This document shows, piece after piece, positions 58,519 to 64,000 of a stretch of DNA of 64,000 nt. The position numbers and the translations under genes are program-made. Numbering within the stretch: the stretch's first letter is position 1; the number at the start of each line of letters is the position of its first letter. Source of the stretch: Nocardia terpenica (GTDB lineage: Bacteria; Actinomycetota; Actinomycetes; Mycobacteriales; Mycobacteriaceae); the NCBI RefSeq assembly GCF_013186535.1, contig NZ_JABMCZ010000002.1:1612001-1676000 (forward strand), read 5' to 3'. The notes below the pieces were generated by a model that saw nothing but the letters and a program-made list of their open reading frames with translations, was not told the origin of the DNA and did no database searches.

Positions 58519-60459
58519 CTACGCATCCCCTTTCGCGGAAGCGTCGGCCGCCGCCGGATGCCCGGCGAGTTCGGTCGGCGTGTAGTACTTCTCGAGTTCG
58601 GAAAGCTCGAACAGGGCCAGCAGCTCGTCGCGCATCGGCACCTGGTCGGCGGGGTGCACGGTCACCGCGGGCACCGTCTGGCCGAGATCGTCCGGATCGA
58701 CCCGGCATACCAGCAGCTTGCCGCGCCAGTTCGGATCCATCTGCGGATGGTCGTCGCGGGTGTGCCCGCCGCGGCTCTCGGTCCGCAGCAGCGCCGCCTG
58801 CGCCACACACTCGCTGACCAGCAGCATGTTTCGCAGATCCAGCGCGAGGTGCCAGCCCGGGTTGAACTGCCGATGGCCCTCGACGGTCACCTGATCGAAC
58901 CGCTCGCGCAGCTCGCCGAGCCGTTCGATGGCCTGCTCCAGCTCGTGTTCCTTGCGGATGATGCCGACCAGGTCGTTCATCGTCTGCTGCAGGTCGGTGT
59001 GCAGGGTGTAGGGATTCTCGCCGCTCCCGGAGGTCGGCGGATCGAACGGCGCCACAGCGGTTTTGGACGCCTCGGTGATGTCGTCGTCGGAGATGGTGGG
59101 ACGCTCGCCCAGCTGCTCCACATAGGTGGCCGCGCCCAGGCCCGCGCGGCGGCCGAACACCAGCAGGTCCGACAGCGAGTTGCCGCCGAGCCGGTTGGAG
59201 CCGTGCATGCCGCCCGCGCACTCACCGGCCGCGAACAGCCCGGGCACGGTGGCCGCGCCGGTGTCGGGGTCGACCTCGATGCCGCCCATCACGTAGTGGC
59301 AGGTCGGGCCGACCTCCATCGCCTCCTTCGTGATGTCCACGTCCGCAAGCTCTTTGAACTGGTGGTGCATGGACGGCAGCCGCCGCATGATCTCCTCGGC
59401 GGGCAGCCGGGAGGCGATGTCGAGGTAGACGCCGCCGTGCGGGGTGCCGCGACCGGCCTTGACCTCCTCGTTGATGGCGCGCGCCACCTCGTCGCGGGGC
59501 AGCAGGTCGGGGGTGCGGCGCGCGGAGTCGTTGTCGCGCAGCCACTGATCGGCCTCGGCCTCGGTCTCGGCGTACTGGCCCTTGAACACCGCGGGGATGT
59601 AGTCGAACATGAACCGCTTGCCGTCGGTGTTCTTCAGCACCCCGCCGTCGCCGCGCACGCCCTCGGTGACCAGGATGCCCTTCACACTCGGCGGCCAGAC
59701 CATGCCGGTCGGATGGAACTGCAGGAACTCCATGTTGATCAGCGTCGCCCCCGCCCGCAGCGCCAGCGCGTGACCGTCGCCGGTGTACTCCCAGGAATTG
59801 GAGGTCACCTTGTAGGACTTGCCGATTCCGCCGGTGGCCAGCACCACCGCGGGCGTCTCGAAGAGGACGAACCGGCCCGATTCCCGCCAGTAACCGAACG
59901 CCCCGGCGATGCGGTCGCCGTCCTTGAGCAGATCGGTGATCGTGCACTCGGCGAACACCTTGATGCGCGACTCGTAGTCGCCGGTGGCCGCGAAGTCCTC
60001 CTGCTGCAGCGACACGATCTTCTGCTGCATGGTGCGGATGATCTCGAGCCCGGTGCGGTCGCCGACGTGCGCCAGCCGCGGATAGGTGTGGCCGCCGAAG
60101 TTGCGCTGGCTGATCCGCCCGTCCGGCGTCCGATCGAACAGCGCGCCATAGGTTTCCAGCTCCCACACCCGGTCGGGCGCCTCCTGGGCGTGCAGTTCGG
60201 CCATGCGCCAGTTGTTGAGGAACTTGCCGCCCCGCATGGTGTCCCGGAAATGCGTTTGCCAGCTGTCCTTCTCGTTCGCGTTGCCCATCGAGGCGGCGCA
60301 GCCGCCCTCGGCCATCACGGTGTGCGCCTTGCCGAACAGCGATTTGCACACCACCGCGACCGACAGGCCGTGCTCGCGGGCCTCGATGACCGCGCGCAAT
60401 CCGGCGCCACCGGCACCGATCACGACGACGTCGTACTTGTGCCGCTCGACTTCAGGCAT
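58519..60459 (-). CDS. sdhA: succinate dehydrogenase flavoprotein subunit
   Basis: This 646-residue FAD protein oxidises succinate to fumarate in the citric acid cycle. The dinucleotide motif is VVIGAGGAGLRAVIEA, and the covalent-FAD region has KAHTVMAEGGCAASMGN, with a His in that position. Active-site stretches include FHPTGMVWPPSVKGILVTEG and MGGIEVDPDTGAATVPGLF, and SNRLGGNSLSDLLVFGRRAG near the FAD. The length is longer than the classical 590-residue SdhA, as in the mycobacterial Sdh1 flavoprotein. The gap to the membrane subunit is 48 nt. Confidence 0.95.
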   Translation of the reverse strand: MPEVERHKYDVVVIGAGGAGLRAVIEAREHGLSVAVVCKSLFGKAHTVMAEGGCAASMGNANEKDSWQTHFRDTMRGGKFLNNWRMAELHAQEAPDRVWELETYGALFDRTPDGRISQRNFGGHTYPRLAHVGDRTGLEIIRTMQQKIVSLQQEDFAATGDYESRIKVFAECTITDLLKDGDRIAGAFGYWRESGRFVLFETPAVVLATGGIGKSYKVTSNSWEYTGDGHALALRAGATLINMEFLQFHPTGMVWPPSVKGILVTEGVRGDGGVLKNTDGKRFMFDYIPAVFKGQYAETEAEADQWLRDNDSARRTPDLLPRDEVARAINEEVKAGRGTPHGGVYLDIASRLPAEEIMRRLPSMHHQFKELADVDITKEAMEVGPTCHYVMGGIEVDPDTGAATVPGLFAAGECAGGMHGSNRLGGNSLSDLLVFGRRAGLGAATYVEQLGERPTISDDDITEASKTAVAPFDPPTSGSGENPYTLHTDLQQTMNDLVGIIRKEHELEQAIERLGELRERFDQVTVEGHRQFNPGWHLALDLRNMLLVSECVAQAALLRTESRGGHTRDDHPQMDPNWRGKLLVCRVDPDDLGQTVPAVTVHPADQVPMRDELLALFELSELEKYYTPTELAGHPAAADASAKGDA

Positions 60460-60507
60460 GGAACCGAATTCTCCTGAGCTGTGAGGGTGATTTCATGGCG
60501 ATAGGCG

Positions 60508-61338
60508 TCAGTTGACGAATCGCAGGTCCGATATCGTGCCGCTGGCGACGAGCATGATGTAGAAGTCGGTGAGCATCAGCGTGCCGAGCGTGACCCAGGC
60601 CAGCAGCATGTGCCGGGTGTTCAGCTTCGACACCTGGGTCCAGAACCAGTAGCGCGTCGGATGTGCGGAGAAGTGCTTGAGCCGCCCGCCCGCGATGTGC
60701 CGGCAGGAGTGGCACGACAGCGTGTACGCCCACAGCAGCGCGGCATTGACGACGATGATGATGTTGCCCAGGCCGAATCCGAAACCGCCGGATTTGCCGT
60801 GGAAGGCGATGATCGCGTCGTAGGTGTTGATCACCGCGACGATGCCCGCGATATAGAAGAAGTAGCGGTGCGCGTTCTGGATGATCAGCGGAAGCCGGGT
60901 CTCCCCGGTGTATTTCGCGTGCGGCTCCGAGACCGCGCAGGCCGGGGGCGAGAACCACACCGCGCGATAGTAGGCCTTGCGGTAGTAGTAGCAGGTGAGC
61001 CGGAACAGCAACAGGAACGGCAGCACCAGGAAGCCGAGCGGAATCCAGGACGGCAGCGCGCCGACCCAGTGTCCGAAGTGACTGGAGCCCTCGACGCACG
61101 AGGTACTCACGCACGGCGAGTAGAACGGCGTCAGGTAGTGGTAGTCCGGCACCCAATATGCCGTCCGCACAAAGGCTCTGACTGTCGCATAGATGATGAA
61201 CGCGGCCAGCCCGAGCACCGTCGCCAGCGGCGGAACCCACCATCGGTCGGTGCGCAGGGTCCGGGCGGCGATGGCCGCCCGACCGGTGCCGAAAACTCCT
61301 GTGCCCGATTCGGGCGCGCGTGTAGGTGCGGCGCTCAC
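60508..61338 (-). CDS. sdhC: succinate dehydrogenase membrane subunit (Sdh1 type)
   Basis: This 276-residue polytopic protein is the quinone-reducing anchor of the complex. Five membrane helices are visible (about residues 40-58, 95-115, 160-180, 190-215, 240-265). His residues suited for heme or quinone binding are HRYFFYIAG and LSCHSCRHIAGG. It is much larger than classical SdhC or SdhD and matches the single-anchor design of mycobacterial Sdh1. GTG 61338 starts right before SAAPTRAPESG; a longer frame reaches 61419. It is the first gene of the operon, so the promoter lies in 61339-61635. Confidence 0.85.
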   Translation of the reverse strand: MSAAPTRAPESGTGVFGTGRAAIAARTLRTDRWWVPPLATVLGLAAFIIYATVRAFVRTAYWVPDYHYLTPFYSPCVSTSCVEGSSHFGHWVGALPSWIPLGFLVLPFLLLFRLTCYYYRKAYYRAVWFSPPACAVSEPHAKYTGETRLPLIIQNAHRYFFYIAGIVAVINTYDAIIAFHGKSGGFGFGLGNIIIVVNAALLWAYTLSCHSCRHIAGGRLKHFSAHPTRYWFWTQVSKLNTRHMLLAWVTLGTLMLTDFYIMLVASGTISDLRFVN

Positions 61339-61635
61339 TGCTGGATGCCTCGCTGATCTACGCCATGGAACCCGTGGAACGTCATCGTTACCTCCGGCAT
61401 CGAATGTGATGCTGAGCACGATACGACACCCGAGCTATGGCCTGTCACGGGTCCCGAGAATATGCCCCCATCCGCCCCCATATGATTTGCGCCACATTGT
61501 CTGAGAATTCCCCCCACCAAGCCACAGTGGCGAACGACCGGCAATCCTCACCGAACTAGATTGGCGCACACCACTTTTCGCCCACCACACCCCCACCCCC
61601 GTTTCCGACACGCTTTCCTCCGGAATCCCCAGCAA
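61339..61635. other. sdh promoter region
   Basis: About 300 nt upstream of sdhC hold no gene. Two copies of GCCCCCAT lie close together near 61470. The right end meets a repeat-family cap. No operator can be assigned. Confidence 0.4.
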
Positions 61636-61983
61636 GATCCCGGCCAAAAGCACGCCGGGATCAGGGGTCTTGGCACGCCGCCCGGGTTGGGGCGACTTGG
61701 CAGCTCTGCCGCGACTGGGCGTCTTGGTGGTGCTGCCGGGATTGGGGACTTGGCGCTGCCGCGATTGGGGGACTTGGCAGTATCGCCGAGGTTGAGGTGT
61801 CTTGATCCGCGGCTGATTGCTCTCTTGATCCCGGCGTGCTGTGTGCTCTCTTGATCCCGGCGTGCTGTGTGCTCTCTTGATCCCGGCGTGCTGTGTGCTC
61901 TCTTGATCCCGGCGTGCTGTGTGCTCTCTCGATCTCGGCGGGCTGATTACTCGTCTGATCCCGGCGTGCTTTTGGCCGGGATC
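61636..61983. repeat. double-capped repeat element with head-to-head hairpins
   Basis: Two perfect caps in opposite orientation bound 348 bp: left 61636-61662 (loop CAAAAGCAC), right 61957-61983 (loop GTGCTTTTG). They are exact inverted copies of 27 bp. The right half is a 26-bp array of four identical units (GATCCCGGCGTGCTGTGTGC plus TCTCTT) with one degenerate unit at each side. The left half is a looser array of about 35 bp units containing GACTTGGC and TGCCGC. It looks like two elements fused or one element with terminal inverted repeats. Confidence 0.88.
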
Positions 61984-62165
61984 TCACCGGAGGCTCCGAA
62001 CCGTGTCGGGTTTGCGGGCGTTGTGGCGCAGCGGGAGTGGGGATCGGGCGTGTGAGGGGGATGGGCGACAAACTGGCTACCCGGTGTGGGTGGGGGAGGC
62101 GGCCGGGGGCGGGCATGGCCGGGCCGCGAGCCGGGTGGGGCATCGGCTCGCGGCGGGTGGGCGAA

Positions 62166-62456
62166 TTATTTGGTGCGGGGGCGGGAGTGGAAGCCGAGGC
62201 CCTCGTCCTGGGCGCCCATCCAGGCGGCCTCGTCGGACTTGCTGTCCGGGACGTAGATGACCTCCTGTTCGCGCTGCCGCGCGACCTCGGGCGGCGGTGA
62301 CTGCTCGAACTCGTCGGCGTCGATGGCGAGCCGTTCGAGGTCGTTCTCCAGGCGCCGTACCGATTTGGCCTCTCCGTAATGGGTGCGCAGTGCGCCGATG
62401 GACTGCCGGAGCTGGCCGACGGCGAAGCGGAGCTCCGCGATCTCGCTGCGTGTCAT
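62166..62456 (-). CDS. small coiled-coil hypothetical protein
   Basis: This 96-residue protein begins MTRSEIAELRFAVGQLRQSI and is predicted helical to about residue 60, with heptad-like leucines, then ends in a polar tail. AGGAGG stands 6 nt before the ATG at 62456, a very good ribosome site; the frame continues upstream to 62549. No family is known to me. It is cytosolic and transcribed alone towards the double-capped repeat element. Confidence 0.6.
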   Translation of the reverse strand: MTRSEIAELRFAVGQLRQSIGALRTHYGEAKSVRRLENDLERLAIDADEFEQSPPPEVARQREQEVIYVPDSKSDEAAWMGAQDEGLGFHSRPRTK

Positions 62457-62589
62457 CGAAACCTCCTCTAGCCTGTGATTGACCACACACGGTGATCTAC
62501 AACACAGTACGTGATCTTCGGCGATCTGGCTCGTCGGGATTTCGAACATTGCTGATCACGTCAGGAATCGGTGGGTTTTCCCTAGACTT

Positions 62590-63540
62590 TCACCCCGCGA
62601 CGGCGAAGGCGGGCGCGTGGCCGCCCGCGGTCCGCGCCGCGCGTTCCACCAGGGCCACGATCGCCACCGCCACCTCCTCGGCGCGCTCCATGATCACGCT
62701 GTGCCCGGCTCCGTCGAGGCGGACCAGTTCGGCCCCGGTGAGTTGCGACGCCAGCACCGCCGAATGCGCGAAGGGAATCATCAGGTCGGCCGACCCGCCC
62801 AGCACCAGGGCCGGGAGATCGGCCAGCAGCCGCAGCGTCGCGGTCTCGTCGAAGCGGATCAGCGAATCCAGGAAGCAGGCCATGGTGAGCAGCGGCGTGT
62901 CGTTGAGCATCGCGGTGGCGACGGCGACCACCCGCGGATTCACCCGTCGGGTACCGAAGCTCGCCTCGCGCATGATGGGCTCGAAGACGCGGCGGCTCAA
63001 CCGTTTCGACGCCTGCAGGACCCGCGGCGCCCGCCGCACCGCCACCCGCAGCGAGGTCACCGTGCGCCGATTCAGGACGCGGGCCAGGCCCACCGTGGTG
63101 AGCCCCCCGGCCGTGGCCGCGAGCAGCCCGACGCCGATCACGCGCGCGCCGATCGCCTCCGGGAACAGCCGGGCGTAGGCGAGCACCACCATCGCGCCCA
63201 TCGAATGCCCGATCAGCACCACCGGTCCGGTCGGCACGACCGCACGCAGCACCGCGTCCAGATCCAGGCCGAGCTGTTCGACGGTGTAGCTGGCCGGGTC
63301 CGCCGCCCCGGATTCGCCGTGGCCGCGGTGGTCGTAGAACACCATGCGGGTGTCGCTCCCCCACTGCCGCAGCAACTGGTCGCGCAGGAAGGACCAGGAT
63401 TCGGCCCGCAGGCAGTGGCCGTGCACGAAGACCACGGTGAGCGGGGCGTCGGCCGCGCCGAGGGTACGCACGGCGAGCGGTGTGCCATCGTCGGCGCTGA
63501 CGGTGAGGCGGTGATCGGCGCGAAGGGCGATCGGGGACAT
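62590..63540 (-). CDS. alpha/beta hydrolase
   Basis: This 316-residue enzyme has the hydrolase fold: the oxyanion start VVFVHGHCLRAESW, the nucleophile elbow LIGHSMGAMVV, an Asp near GGSADLMIPF and a His in LDGAGHSVIME. No signal peptide is visible. Members include esterases, haloperoxidases and lipases; the substrate cannot be told. The gene stands alone, about 130 nt from the coiled-coil gene. Confidence 0.82.
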   Translation of the reverse strand: MSPIALRADHRLTVSADDGTPLAVRTLGAADAPLTVVFVHGHCLRAESWSFLRDQLLRQWGSDTRMVFYDHRGHGESGAADPASYTVEQLGLDLDAVLRAVVPTGPVVLIGHSMGAMVVLAYARLFPEAIGARVIGVGLLAATAGGLTTVGLARVLNRRTVTSLRVAVRRAPRVLQASKRLSRRVFEPIMREASFGTRRVNPRVVAVATAMLNDTPLLTMACFLDSLIRFDETATLRLLADLPALVLGGSADLMIPFAHSAVLASQLTGAELVRLDGAGHSVIMERAEEVAVAIVALVERAARTAGGHAPAFAVAG

Positions 63541-63750
63541 GACGTGCTCCTGAACAGTCCGCTCTTGCCCGGTTGTCGAGTGGGATTTCCGGCGCGTCGG
63601 CCACCGGAACCCGGTGTTATGGACACGTTGTGCAATCGCCGCTGTCGGTAGACGACGGATCGGCTGAAACTCGTTGTCTCATAGTCGATATGCCTATCTA
63701 TCGAGTCGACTAGAGATCGCTAGATCTTCCTGTCCTCCCATGCGTAGGTC

Positions 63751-64000
63751 CTCGCGAGGCCCCGGCACGTTCTCGCGAGGCCCCGGCACGTTCTCGCGAG
63801 GCCCCGGCACGTTCTCGCGAGGCCCCGGCACGTTCTCGCGAGGCCCCGGCACGTTCTCGCGAGGCCCCGGCACGTTCTCGCGAGGCCCCGGCACGTTCTC
63901 GCGAGGCCCCGGCACGTTCTCGCGAGGCCCCGGCACGTTCTCGCGAGGCCCCGGCACGTTCTCGCGAGGTCCCGGCACGTTCTCGCAAGGTCCCGGCACG
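63751..64000. repeat. tandem array of a 21-bp unit, cut by the window edge
   Basis: About twelve head-to-tail units of CTCGCGAGGCCCCGGCACGT plus T are nearly identical. The last two change to GAGGTCCCGGCACG and CAAGGTCCCGGCACG. In the other arrays such drift towards CCCGGC(G/A)TGC marks the approach to a cap, so a cap is expected just beyond the edge. The 63541-63750 stretch before it holds no gene. Confidence 0.85.

Noticed and set aside
63694..63999. A 101-residue minus-strand protein made of NVPGPRE repeats
   Set aside because: The 21-bp unit is a multiple of three, so the frame stays open by construction. There is no start signal and another frame is open too.
48615..64000. Repeat arrays as possible CRISPR arrays
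   Set aside because: The spacers within an array are the same sequence, the units are 21-26 bp, and no cas genes are present.
1..64000. tRNA, rRNA, riboswitch or replication origin
   Set aside because: I looked for typical tRNA ends, conserved rRNA stretches and clustered DnaA boxes and saw none. A covariance-model scan would be needed to exclude small RNAs.

Overview
The window is about 70% G+C. It looks like a chromosomal piece of a mycolic-acid actinobacterium (Mycobacteriales), most likely Nocardia or a close relative. The reasons are a complete yrbE-mce operon followed by a Mce-associated protein gene, a three-gene succinate dehydrogenase operon in the mycobacterial Sdh1 order, a Y-family polymerase of the mycobacterial DinP type, a secreted cutinase-like protein and many actinobacterial regulators. 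The genus is an inference. I saw no rRNA, tRNA, CRISPR array, transposase or phage genes.

Layout. 0-1.3 kb: end of an MFS exporter and a convergent secreted S1 serine protease. 1.7-11.2 kb: mce lipid-import operon (yrbEA, yrbEB, mceA-F, mas), with ATGA start/stop overlaps from mceA through mceF. 11.3-21.2 kb: mostly minus-strand genes (RNase HI, START-like protein, L-2-hydroxyglutarate oxidase, DinB-like protein, DUF445 protein, alcohol dehydrogenase, PrsW-like protease, serine hydrolase). 21.3-26.1 kb: a decayed PPOX gene, lon behind a HAIR-like operator, a GT87 mannosyltransferase-like protein and an EEP-family phosphohydrolase. 26.1-31.7 kb: DUF1707 protein, DinP, enoyl-CoA hydratase, AcuI-like reductase, and a TetR/MFS pair with matching operators. 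31.7-38.6 kb: a beta-propeller protein divergent from a LysR regulator, a PPOX protein, a DUF2268 protease behind a MerR-type promoter, a cutinase-like protein flanked by two very small hydrophobic peptide genes, and a DUF4345/AraC pair. 38.6-46.5 kb: ABC exporter, quinone oxidoreductase, methyltransferase, large FAD/Fe-S dehydrogenase, a 34-residue peptide gene and an AlkA-like glycosylase. 46.5-49 kb: lower-GC XRE regulator between repeat arrays. 49-52.7 kb: sugar ABC importer without its own ATPase, NTF2-like protein, cold-shock protein. 53.4-57.7 kb: FabG-like SDR, an XRE-DUF5753/DUF6879 cassette and membrane proteins. 57.8-61.3 kb: sdh operon. 61.3-64 kb: repeats, a small coiled-coil protein and an alpha/beta hydrolase.

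The most striking feature is a dispersed repeat family found at nine places. A 27-bp hairpin cap has 9-bp arms GATCCCGGC and GCCGGGATC around a loop GTGCTTTTG (or close variants). In most cases it ends a short tandem array of 21-26 bp units. In most arrays each unit repeats the left half of the cap and then carries a spacer that is uniform within that array but different from array to array. Arrays always lie on the same side of the cap. Four caps sit within 13 bp of, or overlap, the stop codon of a gene running towards them. A tenth array, without a visible cap, runs off the right edge of the window.
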